64,000 bases of DNA, from assembly GCF_000967965.1 (NCBI RefSeq), contig NZ_LACC01000015.1, positions 30,660 through 94,659 on the forward strand. Reading direction: 5' to 3'. Every line of letters starts with the position of its first letter. Within the stretch, counting starts at the first letter, position 1. Under the pieces are notes generated by a model. It searched no databases. It worked only from the letters and a program-made list of their open reading frames with translations, and had not been told where the DNA came from. The position numbers and the translations under genes were made by a program. The stretch comes from Pseudomonas fluorescens. GTDB taxonomy: Bacteria > Pseudomonadota > Gammaproteobacteria > Pseudomonadales > Pseudomonadaceae. This document shows, in pieces, positions 18,535-27,802 of this stretch.

Positions 18535-19077
18535 ATGCCTCATTGGCTGGTCATTGATCTGGAGGCCACCACCGATGAAGGGGGTTGGCCCGTAACGGAT
18601 ATGGAAATCATAGAAATCGGCGCCACCCTGGTGGACCGCAAGGGTCGCGAACTGGACCAGTTCCAGCGCTTCGTCCGGCCTTTGCGGCGGCCGTTGCTGA
18701 CGCCGTTTTGCCGGGAGTTGACGCACATCACCCAAGCCAACATCGACGCCGCGCAACCGCTGGGCGAAGTCTGGCCGGCATTTGAACGCTGGCTCGGCCA
18801 ACACCAAACGCGACTTGAAGGCTGGGTCAGCTGGGGCGATTACGATCGCAAACAACTGCTTCAGGATTGGCAGCAGCTGGGACTCGCCAGCGTGCTGGCC
18901 AACGTGCCGCACATGAACCTCAAACAGCGCTTTGCCAAGGCCCGGCGCCTGGAACGCCCGCTGGGGCTCAACGGCGCCCTGCAACTGGCCGGCCTGCAGT
19001 TCACCGGCCAGCAACACCGGGCGCTGGAAGATGCGCGCAATACCGCACGCCTGCTGCCGCTGGTTCTTCCGCTTTAG
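18535..19077 (+). CDS. 3'-5' exonuclease of the DEDDh family
   Basis: 180-residue ERI1/KapD-like exonuclease. Exo I is IDLEATT (Asp8, Glu10), the middle acidic region lies around SWGDYDRKQL, and the last motif is HRALEDARNTARLL, giving the DEDDh set. Such enzymes trim RNA or DNA 3' ends using two metal ions; the substrate cannot be told from sequence. The ATG is preceded by AGGAA. Seventy bases separate it from atuF, with a small hairpin at 18484-18505, so it is probably its own transcription unit. Confidence 0.82.
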   Translation: MPHWLVIDLEATTDEGGWPVTDMEIIEIGATLVDRKGRELDQFQRFVRPLRRPLLTPFCRELTHITQANIDAAQPLGEVWPAFERWLGQHQTRLEGWVSWGDYDRKQLLQDWQQLGLASVLANVPHMNLKQRFAKARRLERPLGLNGALQLAGLQFTGQQHRALEDARNTARLLPLVLPL

Positions 19078-19146
19078 ACAGGTGACGACTCCCGGGGCCT
19101 TGTGCATACTGGCCGGCCCTTTTTAGCCCTTTTCGAGGAATCGCCC

Positions 19147-19431
19147 ATGTTTAAAGTCAACGAGTACTTCGACGGCACCGTCAAGTCGATCGCCTTTGGC
19201 ACCGCAGAAGGTCCAGCGACCATCGGCGTCATGGCTCCGGGCGAGTACGAATTCGGCACCAGCCAGCGTGAAATCATGCACGTGGTCAGCGGCGCACTGA
19301 CCGTCAAACTGCCGGACAGCAGCGACTGGGAAACCTTTGCCGTCGGCAGCCAGTTCAACGTGCCGGCCAACAGCAAGTTCCAGCTGAAAGTCGCCGTCGA
19401 CACCGCTTACCTGTGCGAATACCGCGGCTAA
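19147..19431 (+). CDS. ppnP: Pyrimidine/purine nucleoside phosphorylase PpnP
   Basis: 94-residue single-domain cupin (formerly DUF1255, E. coli YaiE/PpnP). The conserved core [20 protein letters not shown] and [13 protein letters not shown] are readily visible. The family phosphorolyses several nucleosides to free base and ribose-1-phosphate. The ATG at 19147 follows GAGGAA; an upstream in-frame start would add a non-conserved tail. A strong bidirectional terminator follows it. Confidence 0.9.
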   Translation: MFKVNEYFDGTVKSIAFGTAEGPATIGVMAPGEYEFGTSQREIMHVVSGALTVKLPDSSDWETFAVGSQFNVPANSKFQLKVAVDTAYLCEYRG

Positions 19432-19453
19432 ACCTGCCGGGCTTCACTGCAAT

Positions 19454-19489
19454 AAAAAATGCCCGTGTTTTTCGACACGGGCATTTTTT
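19454..19489. terminator. Bidirectional intrinsic terminator
   Basis: A stem pairing AAAAAATGCCCGTGT with ACACGGGCATTTTTT around a six-base loop, with T-runs on both strands. It serves ppnP on the plus strand and the convergent MOSC gene on the minus strand. Confidence 0.9.
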
Positions 19490-19502
19490 ATTCTGCGCAA
19501 AA

Positions 19503-20309
19503 TTACTCGAGGATCTCCACCGGCATGCCGACTTCGAGTCGACCGTTGCCCTCGTTGACCAGGTTCTGGCCGAACATTGCGCCGTCCGCCTGGGAACGGT
19601 ATTTCTGCAAGGTGGCCAAGGGTTCGCGGTCTTCGCTGCGCTCCCCGGTTTGCGGGTCGATGGTGGTCAGGATGCAGCGTGAACAGGACTTGACCACATG
19701 GAACTCGACCTCGCCGATACGGATACGCTTCCAGCCGTCCTCGGCGAACGCTGCACTGCCTTCGATCACCAGGTTCGGCCGGAAACGCAGCATCTCCAAC
19801 GGACGCCCGACCCGTTGCGACAAGTCCTCGAGAGAGGCCTGGCCTATCAGCAACAGCGGATAACCATCGGCGAACGCCACCTGGTCGTCATCCTTGCCGT
19901 AACCGGCCTCCGTCATCCGCGCACGATCCAGCGGCACCTGCACCAGGCGAGTCGGTTTGCCAATGAACTGGCTGACCCAGGCCCCAGCTTCATCGCCTGC
20001 ATCGGGGACTCGCAAGGTATCGCGCCAGATCGTCACGCCACGCAGTTCTGCACCGTTACCGGGCAAGGCTATGTCGATCGGCGAATGGCCGGGCGCGCTG
20101 AGGGTCAAGCCACCCTCGGCATTCCACAGCGCCGACAACTGGCTCATCTGCGCCACCGCACGCTGTGTCAGGAAGCGCCCGCTGGCCTCGTCCACCAGCA
20201 TCCAGCGGCGATCGCCGTCCAGCCCGAGTTTATCGAGACCGATCACCTGCAAGGTCTCGCCCTTGGCGGACTTCAACGGATAACGATACAGCGCACTCAG
20301 ACGCAACAT
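19503..20309 (-). CDS. MOSC-domain protein with beta-barrel N-terminus (YcbX-like)
   Basis: 268 residues. The MOSC N-terminal barrel begins LSALYRYPLKSAKGE and reads LGLDGDRRWMLVD; the MOSC domain holds FRPNLVIEG and VKSCSRCILTTIDPQTG, where the cysteine would bind molybdenum cofactor. YcbX-type enzymes reduce N-hydroxylated compounds; this one lacks a C-terminal ferredoxin domain, so it would need a partner for electrons. The ATG at 20309 has AGGGAG upstream; ten earlier in-frame residues are non-conserved. It converges on ppnP across the shared terminator. Confidence 0.85.
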   Translation of the reverse strand: MLRLSALYRYPLKSAKGETLQVIGLDKLGLDGDRRWMLVDEASGRFLTQRAVAQMSQLSALWNAEGGLTLSAPGHSPIDIALPGNGAELRGVTIWRDTLRVPDAGDEAGAWVSQFIGKPTRLVQVPLDRARMTEAGYGKDDDQVAFADGYPLLLIGQASLEDLSQRVGRPLEMLRFRPNLVIEGSAAFAEDGWKRIRIGEVEFHVVKSCSRCILTTIDPQTGERSEDREPLATLQKYRSQADGAMFGQNLVNEGNGRLEVGMPVEILE

Positions 20310-20379
20310 GGCCAGCTCCCTGGTAGGTAAAAACGCCACCCTATACGAGCTTGATCAGCGAATCAAAGAGCAAAGACCT

Positions 20380-20465
20380 GTAGGAGCGAGCTTGCTCGCG
20401 ATGGTGTATCAGTCACATCAGTCCTGGATGTGCCGACGCCTTCGCGAGCAAGCCCGCTCCCACAG
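20380..20465. repeat. Inverted pair of REP elements
   Basis: TGTAGGAGCGAGCTTGCTCG at 20380 and TTCGCGAGCAAGCCCGCTCC from 20441 are two opposed REP copies about 40 bases apart, upstream of the MOSC gene and downstream of cheV. Confidence 0.85.
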
Positions 20466-20479
20466 TTGTGCGGACCCGC

Positions 20480-21415
20480 TTAGGCCGGCACTTCGTCAAG
20501 CATCAGGCGCTGGCGCACCACGTCGACCAGCTTGTCCGGCTGGAATTTGGAGAGAAAATTGTCGCAACCGACCTTTTTCACCATCGAGTCGTTGAAGCTG
20601 CCGGACAGCGAGGTGTGCAGCACCACGTACAAGCCGCGCAGGCGCGGGTCGTTGCGAATCTCGGTGGTCAGGCGATAGCCATCCATTTCCGGCATTTCCG
20701 CATCGGTGAAGACCATCAGCAGTTTTTCGGTCATGTTCACGCCGGTATCAGCCCAGGCCTTGAGCATGTTCAAGGCCTTCAACCCGTCGCTGGCGATGTG
20801 CATCTTCACGCCCAGCTGTCCCAGGGTATCGCGCAATTGCGCCAGGGCCACGTTGGAGTCATCCACCAGCAGCACCTCACGGCCACGGGCACGTTCCAGC
20901 ACCGGATCCTCGAGCTTGGCGCGGGAGACCTTGGCGTTGTACGGGACGATTTCGGCCAGGACCTTTTCGACGTCGATGATTTCAACCAGCTGGTCATCGA
21001 CCTTGCTGATGGCCGTCAGGTAGTGCTGGCGGCCGGCGCTGCTCGGGGGCGGCAGGATGGCTTCCCAGTTCATGTTGACGATCCGGTCCACGCCACCGAC
21101 CAGGAAGGCCTGAACGGAACGGTTGTATTCGGTGACGATAATCGTGCTGCCAGGCCCCGGCACCAACGGGCGCATACCAATGGCCTGGGACAGGTCGATC
21201 ACCGGCAGGGTCTGGCCACGCAGGTTGACCACGCCGCACACAAAAGGATGGCGCTGCGGCATCAGCGTCAACTTCGGCAGCTGCAGGACTTCCTGTACTT
21301 TAAAGACGTTGATTGCGAACAATTGCCGTCCGGCGAGCCGGAACATGAGAATTTCCAGGCGATTCTCACCCACCAGTTGCGTGCGTTGGTCTACCGTGTC
21401 GAGAATGCCGGCCAT
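20480..21415 (-). CDS. cheV: Chemotaxis coupling/response protein CheV
   Basis: Fusion of a CheW-like coupling domain (residues about 1-150; LFAINVFKVQEVLQLPKLTL, GVVNLRGQTLPVIDL) and a response-regulator receiver (about 170-305; VLLVDDSNVALAQL, acceptor Asp in VFTDAEMPEMDGYRL). CheV links chemoreceptors to CheA and tunes adaptation through phosphorylation of its receiver. Start choice: a GTG at 21448 would add 11 residues, but the ATG at 21415 has CTGGAG ahead of it and matches the usual about 311-residue length. It stands alone, away from the main che operon. Confidence 0.88.
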   Translation of the reverse strand: MAGILDTVDQRTQLVGENRLEILMFRLAGRQLFAINVFKVQEVLQLPKLTLMPQRHPFVCGVVNLRGQTLPVIDLSQAIGMRPLVPGPGSTIIVTEYNRSVQAFLVGGVDRIVNMNWEAILPPPSSAGRQHYLTAISKVDDQLVEIIDVEKVLAEIVPYNAKVSRAKLEDPVLERARGREVLLVDDSNVALAQLRDTLGQLGVKMHIASDGLKALNMLKAWADTGVNMTEKLLMVFTDAEMPEMDGYRLTTEIRNDPRLRGLYVVLHTSLSGSFNDSMVKKVGCDNFLSKFQPDKLVDVVRQRLMLDEVPA

Positions 21416-21879
21416 CAATGACTCCAGGTCTTGTTCGGATGAATTCACTTCAGGAAGGTTATCGGCTGTTTTTGCCGAAGCTTGACCCTCTCTAAAATGC
21501 CACGCCCGGCCATTGATGTCACATTAACATCATGCTTTACTGGCGCTGTGATTACATCTGCTGCACTTCTGCGCCAGCGCGACCCTTGTTTGCGCGAAAG
21601 GTTCCCCTGCGTAAGGGATTCCCCTATCAACAATCAGGTGCAACCTGATATTCGCAATATCCAATAGCCATTAATGTGACGCCATTCTCATTGCATGAAC
21701 GGAGTCAGGCTTTTGTGTGCGATCGCAAGTCAGTGGCCAACCACCCTCTCGTGTTCCCCAGCCTGTTTCCGGGCCAGCCACAGTTCGTTCACCCGACGAC
21801 TCGGCAATGCCGGGGTTCCGACCGCCCTCGTCGACACACACGATATCCCCTCATTTGACATGACGTTGTGGAGATAAGT
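21416..21879. other. Intergenic region between cheV and the next gene
   Basis: No gene is seen in these 460 bases. The only feature is GTCACATTAA at 21518-21527, repeated inverted as TTAATGTGAC at 21671-21680. Promoters for the divergent cheV and 21880 genes must lie here. Confidence 0.4.
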
Positions 21880-22350
21880 ATGCCGAACGACCGTAAAGAG
21901 TGGGCCCAGCGGCTCCCGGAGTTTCTTGTCGAGGCTGAAACACTCCTGGCTAAAACCGAGGAATGCCTGAGCCATCTGCAGTTGATCTGCAATGACAAGG
22001 ACGCTATCGACTGTCTGCTCAGCACACTGCTCAAGCTGGCCAACAAGGCCGATGCCCTGGCATTGGCGGCCGTGTCTGAATTCTCTCTGCATATTCATGG
22101 CCTGCTGAACCACGCACAGAACACCATGAGCCTGCACGACGACGCGCTGAATGCCTTGAAAGACTGCCTGACCCTGATTGCCTGGCAACTCGAACTCATC
22201 GACCAGACCACCGGACAGCTCAGTCTCGACGACAGCGAACAGGCCACCCTGATTGAAGCTTTTGCCTTTCAGGTCGGGCAAAGCCGGTTTCAACCACCGG
22301 TCAACTCCAGGCCCTTCACCCTCGTAGCCTATTCGGAACGACAGGCCTGA
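21880..22350 (+). CDS. Conserved helical protein of unknown function (possible Hpt-like fold)
   Basis: 156 residues, no signal peptide or membrane segment. The predicted sequence is largely helical (LPEFLVEAETLLAKTEECLS, LLSTLLKLANKADALALAAV), with histidines in FSLHIHGLLNHAQN that loosely recall histidine-phosphotransfer domains; I do not recognise a definite family. The ATG at 21880 follows GGAG; an earlier in-frame start would add four residues. Ends just before a good terminator, so probably monocistronic. Confidence 0.6.
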   Translation: MPNDRKEWAQRLPEFLVEAETLLAKTEECLSHLQLICNDKDAIDCLLSTLLKLANKADALALAAVSEFSLHIHGLLNHAQNTMSLHDDALNALKDCLTLIAWQLELIDQTTGQLSLDDSEQATLIEAFAFQVGQSRFQPPVNSRPFTLVAYSERQA

Positions 22351-22357
22351 ACTTGCC

Positions 22358-22382
22358 AAACATGCCGTATGGCGTGTTTTTG
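22358..22382 (+). terminator. Intrinsic terminator
   Basis: AAACATGCC pairs with GGCGTGTTT across a four-base loop and is followed by a short T-run, eight bases after the stop of the 21880 gene. Confidence 0.75.
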
Positions 22383-22826
22383 GTTATCAATACCGCGCTG
22401 TAACTTGAGTGCGCACATGTCGCAAATGAATATTTCATAGCTGTAAGCGACATCTTTAAGCAACCACTATTGCCCATCGACAATTGCGCGCCTGCCTTGA
22501 CCAGGGTATTGCCTGGTATCAACAACAAAACCCGGGGCAACCGGCATTTTGCAGCGGCAACAACCAACTTGTTCCATTATGGAATCATCGTCCAGACGAC
22601 TGGACTCCTGACTTTTCGGACATACATACGGACGCGACCAACGGTATCTTAAGTGCTAACATGCCGCCTGTTAGTTGACGCCAATTAATGGCAGTGTGAT
22701 TGCAGCCGGATACAGCTCGCTGCAGTTCGGACCTGAACGCGTCGGCGCTCCACATTAAAAAAACAGGGGCCTGTCAGCCAGCATGACCGGTCAGCCCGCA
22801 GCGAACATCCATTGGCTCCATCCGCT
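22383..22826. other. Intergenic region upstream of the sensor kinase gene
   Basis: No coding region is supported. The stretch is less GC-rich than its neighbours around 22,380-22,450 and should carry the promoter of the kinase/regulator pair. Confidence 0.35.
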
Positions 22827-23720
22827 ATGCACGCCAGCCTCAAGTCAATCGCCACGTGGCCACCTTCCCGAGCAAATGCACGCGTATTCACGCTGTTGCT
22901 ATGCGTCTGCTCGACCCTCGGCAGCTTGCTGGTCCATGGATTGTCCATCCCGTTGCCCCTGTCATTGCTGGTGCTCAATGTTGCGGCGCTGACCAGTGTT
23001 GCCGTGCAGTACTGCCTCTCGCGCAAATCGATCAAATTCCAGCCTCAGGAACTGGCCGACCGGCTGTTGCAGGTCCAGGAAAACGAGCGTCACCGGCTGA
23101 GCCGCGAACTGCATGACGACATCGGTCAATTGCTGACCGCCGCCAAACTGCAAAGTGACTGGCTCAAACGCCGGATGCCCGAAGAGCTCCAGGAACAATG
23201 CACGGTCCTCTGCGACACGCTGGAAGAAACCCTGGCCAAAGTTCGTGACGTATCCGCCATTCTCAATCCCCGGCAGTTGGCCAGCCTTGGGCTGGAAGCC
23301 AGTCTGCGGGCGCACCTGCTCAAGACTTTGGCCAACACCCCGGTGCACTGGAGCCTGGAATGCCAGCAGCGCCTGACCGGCATACCGGAGGAAATGGCCG
23401 TGGCAGCTTTCCGTATCACCCAGGAAGCGGTCACCAACATCCTGCGCCATGCCCAGGCCAAGAACCTGCTAGTGTGCCTGCAGCGTCTGCCCCAAGGCCT
23501 GAAGTTGCAGATCAGCGACGATGGTCAGGGCTTCGCCCCCGCAACAGACCCTGGTCGTGAAGGGCAGCGCGGTATGGCCGGGATGTCGGAACGGATCGAT
23601 CAACTGGGCGGCACACTGACCGTTACCAGCGAGCCGGGCAAAGGCACTCAAATCGAAGCTCTTTTTCCCTGGGCGCCCCGTGCGCTCGAACGGGCCAGTT
23701 CGAATAAGGTTATGCATTGA
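22827..23720 (+). CDS. Membrane histidine kinase, NarX/UhpB (HisKA_3) type
   Basis: About 297 residues. Two hydrophobic segments lie at residues about 20-37 and 43-62, with almost no periplasmic loop, so sensing is probably within the membrane or cytoplasm. The phosphoacceptor His96 sits in ENERHRLSRELHDDIGQ, the HisKA_3 signature. The ATPase has RITQEAVTNILRHAQAK (N box) and ISDDGQGF (G1), ending GKGTQIEALFPW. It overlaps the response-regulator start. ATG 22827 lacks a good ribosome site, and a TTG at 22812 is an alternative. The signal is unknown. Confidence 0.85.
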   Translation: MHASLKSIATWPPSRANARVFTLLLCVCSTLGSLLVHGLSIPLPLSLLVLNVAALTSVAVQYCLSRKSIKFQPQELADRLLQVQENERHRLSRELHDDIGQLLTAAKLQSDWLKRRMPEELQEQCTVLCDTLEETLAKVRDVSAILNPRQLASLGLEASLRAHLLKTLANTPVHWSLECQQRLTGIPEEMAVAAFRITQEAVTNILRHAQAKNLLVCLQRLPQGLKLQISDDGQGFAPATDPGREGQRGMAGMSERIDQLGGTLTVTSEPGKGTQIEALFPWAPRALERASSNKVMH

Positions 23721-24376
23721 CTTGTAATTTACTACTGGTGGATGACCACTCGCTGATCAGGGCTGGCGTGCGCGCCCTGGTAATGGATCTGCCCGGCTAT
23801 GCCGTCATCGGTGAGGCCAGTGACGGCTCGCAGCTGCTCGAGATGGTCGGGCATCTGTCCCCGGATATTGTCCTGCTGGATATTTCGATGCGCCAGACCG
23901 GCGGCCTCGAAGCCTTGCAGCAGCTCAAGCGGGTGCGCCCGCAGAGCAAGGTCCTGATCCTCTCGATGCATACCGACCCGGCCCTGATCATGCAGGCGCT
24001 GGAGTCCGGAGCCCATGGTTACCTGCTCAAGGACACCACGGCGACCGAACTCGAACACGCGCTGGAGGCCTTGCGCAACAACGAGCGCTATCTGAGCCCG
24101 GCCATTGCCCACACGGTGATCAACCAGGCGTTGACCCGAAACCAGAAGCACCCACCCGAACCCGCCGACTCGCACAACCTGACGGCACGTCAGCTGGAAA
24201 TCCTGCGGTTGATCGTTCGCGGAAAATCCACCCGAGAGATCGCCAATGGCCTGGGGCTGAGCGTCAAGACCGTCGAAACCCACCGTTCGCAGATCATGAA
24301 GCGTCTGCAGATCTACGATGTGGCCGGCCTGGTACTGTTTGCCGTGCGTGAACAAATCATCAGCCTCGATGACTAG
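23717..24376 (+). CDS. NarL/FixJ-family response regulator
   Basis: 219 residues: receiver domain (LLLVDDHSLIRAGVRALV, phospho-acceptor Asp55 in VLLDISM, GAHGYLLKDTT) and a LuxR-type helix-turn-helix (LTARQLEILRLIVRGKSTRE, NGLGLSVKTVETHRSQIMKR). It is the natural partner of the kinase, whose TGA stop overlaps this gene's TTG start. The TTG is the only start that gives a full receiver; AAGG lies eight bases upstream. Target genes are unknown. Confidence 0.87.
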   Translation: MTCNLLLVDDHSLIRAGVRALVMDLPGYAVIGEASDGSQLLEMVGHLSPDIVLLDISMRQTGGLEALQQLKRVRPQSKVLILSMHTDPALIMQALESGAHGYLLKDTTATELEHALEALRNNERYLSPAIAHTVINQALTRNQKHPPEPADSHNLTARQLEILRLIVRGKSTREIANGLGLSVKTVETHRSQIMKRLQIYDVAGLVLFAVREQIISLDD

Positions 24377-24787
24377 GCACCTCACCGGCATGTAACAGCG
24401 GCGAATCGTCTGGCAGATGCACGAGTAACGCCGCCGGGCGAACCGAGAAACGCAGGTTGTCCCCCTTCCAGGGCGGGCGCGCACGAATAACATGCTGTCG
24501 ACGCCAGATGCCCCCCCCGTTAAAAGTCGAAAGAAAACGAATTGTTTCCAGTCGGAAGGATTTGATCCCTACACGGCAGGATTTTTCTTACAAAACGTGA
24601 GGAATCGGCTCAATTGACCACAAATCCGAATTGGTAGACCTTGGGCTGCAAGACATCACAAGGACGTGCCATGCAACGCCAAAACCTCGCATCACCGGCC
24701 ATTTCGGTCTTGCCGCTCACAGATGATAAAAATGCAGGCCATCGAGCTGAATGCCGCAACAGCACAAAAGCCACGGGAGAAGTTGAT
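24377..24787. other. Intergenic region with no supported gene
   Basis: 411 bases between the response regulator and a small membrane-protein gene. Short open frames occur but none has a good ribosome site or a convincing protein sequence. Confidence 0.35.
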
Positions 24788-24985
24788 ATGGAACCTCGCG
24801 TCACCGAGCTGGAAACACACCTCAAGTGCATACGCAGGGACATGGAAGAAGCCCGGGATGACGTCAAATCCATCAAGCACCGACTTGCCTATTCCGCCTG
24901 CGGAACAGCCGTGATCCTCGGCCTCCTTGGCTGGATCGCCAATAGCCGTTTCGAGCAGGTTATTTCATTGCTTCTGGCACACTGA
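24788..24985 (+). CDS. Small coiled-coil protein with C-terminal membrane anchor
   Basis: 65 residues. An N-terminal coiled-coil-like stretch (MEPRVTELETHLKCIRRDME, EARDDVKSIKHRL) is followed by one transmembrane helix (YSACGTAVILGLLGWIANSR). The plan resembles the XhlA-type small proteins found in phages and chromosomes. The ATG at 24788 has GGGAGAAG upstream; longer in-frame extensions look non-coding. Function unknown. A hairpin follows. Confidence 0.6.
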   Translation: MEPRVTELETHLKCIRRDMEEARDDVKSIKHRLAYSACGTAVILGLLGWIANSRFEQVISLLLAH

Positions 24986-24994
24986 GTTGCCTTC

Positions 24995-25030
24995 AACACA
25001 AAACCCGGTTCAATCAACCGGGTCTTGTGT
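24995..25030. terminator. Hairpin between convergent genes
   Basis: An AACACAAxACCCGGTT arm pairs with AACCGGGTxTTGTGT, a long stem between the small membrane-protein gene and moeA. No strong T-run is present, so it may rely on other factors. Confidence 0.65.
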
Positions 25031-25049
25031 GACAAAGCCGCTGAAGCTA

Positions 25050-26276
25050 TCAGCTCAGGACTTCGCTCAACGGAATGAAGAAAACGCTATCGCCCTGAAC
25101 CAGCGTGCGACCTTCCAGGACTTCCACCAGTCCATCAGCCCAGGCAGCGCTGCGCAGCACACCGGAACTCTGGTTTTTGTAGATCGTCGCCCTGCCGTTT
25201 TCCAGCCGTCCGCGCAAATACTCGCGCCGATTGCCGGGCTGGAGCCAGTCAAACCCTGCCGGCACCTGCACCTTCAGCGGCTCAACGTCCTGCACTCCCT
25301 GACGACGCAGGAGATAGGGCCTGGTCAACAAGGCAAAGGTCACGAGGGTCGATGCCGGATTGCCCGGCAAGCCAATTACAGGTACACCGCGAAAATGCCC
25401 GAACGTCAGCGGTTTACCGGGCTTGATGGCGAGTTTCCACAGCGTCAGTTCGCCCTCTTCGCGCAAGGCGATGCCCAGAAAATCGGCTTCCCCCACCGAT
25501 ACGCCACCGGTCGAGAGGATCAGGTCGACACCCTTCAACTCACCTAATCGGGCGCGAGTGGTTTCCAGATTGTCCGGCAGAATTCCCGCGTCAACGACCT
25601 CACACCCCAAACGCTGCAACCAGCTACACAACAACACGCGGTTGCTGTTGTAGATCTGTCCCGGGCCCAGCGTCTGCCCCGGCTCAATCAACTCGTCGCC
25701 GGTAGACAGCACCGCCACGCGCACCTTGCGAACCACCTCGAGCTCAGCGCATCCCAAGGAGGCAGCCAATCCTTGCTCGATCGGCCCCAGTTGCGTACCT
25801 GCCGGCAAAATCAACTCGCCGACGGTGGTTTCCTGGCCTTGTGGGCGGATGTTCTGGCCTTGGGTCAAGGCTTGAGTGAAACGTACTCGCTCATCGGCCT
25901 GAACCTCGGCGTTTTCCTGCATCTCGACGCAATCGGCACCGGCGGGAACAGGCGCCCCGGTGAAAATGCGCGCACAGGTGCCTGGCTGCAACGGACCGGG
26001 GGCCTGGCCGGCAAACACCTTCTGACTGACCAGCAACGGCTCTCCCGTCCAGTCAGCCATACGCAAGGCATAACCGTCCATGGCGCTGTTGGGCCAGGGC
26101 GGCAGATCAAGCGTCGACACCAGGTCTTCAGCCAGTACGCGCCCCTGTACCTGCGCCAACGGCAAGCGTTCACGCTCGACAATCCTCGAGGCCTCGGCCA
26201 TTTCCAGCAAGCGCGCCAACGCCTGCTCGACAGGCATCAGGCTGCCAGACTTGCCAGGCTTACCCACGGGATTCAC
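25050..26276 (-). CDS. moeA: Molybdopterin molybdenumtransferase MoeA
   Basis: 408 residues with the standard MoeA layout: WPNSAMDGYALRMAD near residue 62, FTGAPVPAGADCVEMQEN near 104, the MoCF-binding core VAVLSTGDELIEPGQ and LSTGGVSVGEADF, and KPGKPLTFG plus GLPGNPASTLVTF. MoeA inserts molybdate into adenylated molybdopterin to finish the molybdenum cofactor. Starts at a GTG that overlaps the end of moaB by 17 bases, so the two are co-transcribed and probably translationally coupled. Confidence 0.93.
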   Translation of the reverse strand: MNPVGKPGKSGSLMPVEQALARLLEMAEASRIVERERLPLAQVQGRVLAEDLVSTLDLPPWPNSAMDGYALRMADWTGEPLLVSQKVFAGQAPGPLQPGTCARIFTGAPVPAGADCVEMQENAEVQADERVRFTQALTQGQNIRPQGQETTVGELILPAGTQLGPIEQGLAASLGCAELEVVRKVRVAVLSTGDELIEPGQTLGPGQIYNSNRVLLCSWLQRLGCEVVDAGILPDNLETTRARLGELKGVDLILSTGGVSVGEADFLGIALREEGELTLWKLAIKPGKPLTFGHFRGVPVIGLPGNPASTLVTFALLTRPYLLRRQGVQDVEPLKVQVPAGFDWLQPGNRREYLRGRLENGRATIYKNQSSGVLRSAAWADGLVEVLEGRTLVQGDSVFFIPLSEVLS

Positions 26277-26799
26277 AAGGCGCTGCCTGTTTCAAATGAG
26301 GCACGAAATTGCACGGCCGATGCCGCGAATCCAGTTGCTCGGCCAGTATGCCGTCCCAAGCGGTGCGCACGGCATTGGTCGAGCCCGGCAAGCAGCAAAC
26401 CAGCGTGCCGTTGGCCAGTCCAGCCAACGCCCGGGACTGAACGGTTGAGGTGCCGATATCGGCAACCGAGATCTGGCGGAACAGCTCACCAAATCCATCG
26501 ACCTGTTTGTCCAGCAGGCAACCGACGGCTTCCGGCGTGCTGTCACGTCCAGTAAAACCGGTACCGCCGGTGATCAGCACCACCTGCACGACATCGTCGG
26601 CAATCCAGTTGGCGACTTGCGCGCGAATTTTGTAGAGGTCATCTTTGAGCAACACCCGGGCGGCCAAGTAATGACCGGCAGCGGTCAAGCCGTCGACAAA
26701 GGCCTGGCCTGAGGTGTCGGTTTCCAGTGTGCGGGTATCGCTGACAGTCAGCACTGCAATATTCAGCGGTGCGAAAGGTACATCAGCCTTGGCTTTCAT
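26260..26799 (-). CDS. moaB: Molybdenum cofactor biosynthesis protein MoaB
   Basis: 179-residue MoCF-binding-domain protein (NIAVLTVSDTRTLETDTSGQ, VVLITGGTGFTGRDSTPEAV, LAGLANGTLVCCLPGSTNAV). MoaB/MogA proteins bind and adenylate molybdopterin before MoeA acts; the length and C-terminal tail fit the MoaB branch. First gene of a moaB-moeA pair, divergent from mobA across 81 bases. The ribosome site is weak. Confidence 0.9.
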   Translation of the reverse strand: MKAKADVPFAPLNIAVLTVSDTRTLETDTSGQAFVDGLTAAGHYLAARVLLKDDLYKIRAQVANWIADDVVQVVLITGGTGFTGRDSTPEAVGCLLDKQVDGFGELFRQISVADIGTSTVQSRALAGLANGTLVCCLPGSTNAVRTAWDGILAEQLDSRHRPCNFVPHLKQAAPCESRG

Positions 26800-26880
26800 A
26801 GGCTCGTCCAGTTGTAGGAGAAACAGCCCGGTGTTATATCACAGCGCTCCGTTTTTTCGCCGCCCCCATGGAGGCCTGCC

Positions 26881-27483
26881 ATGACCACGAATTCACAATT
26901 GCCACCCTGCTCCATTCTGCTCCTGGCGGGCGGGCGCGGCCAACGTATGGGTGGTCGGGACAAAGGGTTGCTGGACTGGCACGGCGAACCCCTGATTGCG
27001 CATCTGCATCGCAAGACCCGCCCGCTGACCGATGACCTGATCATCTCCTGCAATCGCAACCTTGAGAAGTACGCCCCCTACGCCGACCAGTTGGTCCACG
27101 ATGATGAAGGTGACTTCCCCGGGCCACTGGCCGGTATTCGTGCAGGCCTGAAAGCTGCTCGCCATAGCCATCTGCTGGTCATACCCTGTGACGTTCCGGG
27201 CATCGATGCGGCGCTGATCGGCACTATGCGCGAGGCCGCCAATCTGCATCCGGACAAGCCGCTGATGGTGCGGCACGATGACCACTGGGAGCCGTTGTTG
27301 TGTGTGATTCCCGTGCAACACAGGGCAGCATTTGAAAATGCCTGGAACGAGGGTGAGCGCAGCCCTGGCCGGTTGATGCGCAAGCTCGGCGCAACCGCGC
27401 TGCAATGCCCCGACAAGGACCCACGATTGGCCAACCTCAACACGCCGGAACTTTTAAGCGGTCATGGCACTGTGTCAGACTGA
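26881..27483 (+). CDS. mobA: Molybdenum cofactor guanylyltransferase MobA
   Basis: 200 residues with the nucleotidyltransferase signature [20 protein letters not shown] at the N-terminus, [20 protein letters not shown] in the middle and the metal-binding PCDVPGID. MobA adds GMP to the molybdenum cofactor, forming the MGD form used by nitrate reductase and formate dehydrogenase-type enzymes. GGAGG lies seven bases before the ATG. Together with divergent moaB-moeA it forms a small Moco module. Confidence 0.93.
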   Translation: MTTNSQLPPCSILLLAGGRGQRMGGRDKGLLDWHGEPLIAHLHRKTRPLTDDLIISCNRNLEKYAPYADQLVHDDEGDFPGPLAGIRAGLKAARHSHLLVIPCDVPGIDAALIGTMREAANLHPDKPLMVRHDDHWEPLLCVIPVQHRAAFENAWNEGERSPGRLMRKLGATALQCPDKDPRLANLNTPELLSGHGTVSD

Positions 27484-27560
27484 TATTCATCAGGAACTTG
27501 CGCAGACGGTGCACGTCTCAAGTTCAGCAACCACAGAATTCTTATTCGGAGACACAACTC

Positions 27561-27782
27561 ATGACTCAACGGACCCTCGCCACTTTCATGCTCGCACTGG
27601 GCCTTGCCACCCTCGCCGGTTGTGCATCGCCTACGGTGATCACCTTGAATGACGGTCGCGAAATCCAGGCCGTCGACACGCCGCAATTCGACAAGGATTC
27701 CGGTTTCTACGAATTCGAACAGCTCGATGGCAAGCAGACCCGCATCAACAAAGATCAGGTTCGTACCGTCAAGGAGCTGTAA
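27561..27782 (+). CDS. Small YgdI/YgdR-type lipoprotein
   Basis: 73 residues: lipoprotein signal peptide with the lipobox LAGC (Cys at about 21), then a small SH3-like domain starting TVITLNDGREIQAVDTPQFD and ending GKQTRINKDQVRTVKEL, the pattern of the YgdI/YgdR (DUF903) family. Anchored in the envelope, function unknown. GGAG precedes the ATG and a strong terminator follows, so it is monocistronic. Confidence 0.87.
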   Translation: MTQRTLATFMLALGLATLAGCASPTVITLNDGREIQAVDTPQFDKDSGFYEFEQLDGKQTRINKDQVRTVKEL

Positions 27783-27802
27783 TCCTGGTGCCACCGGATA
27801 CA

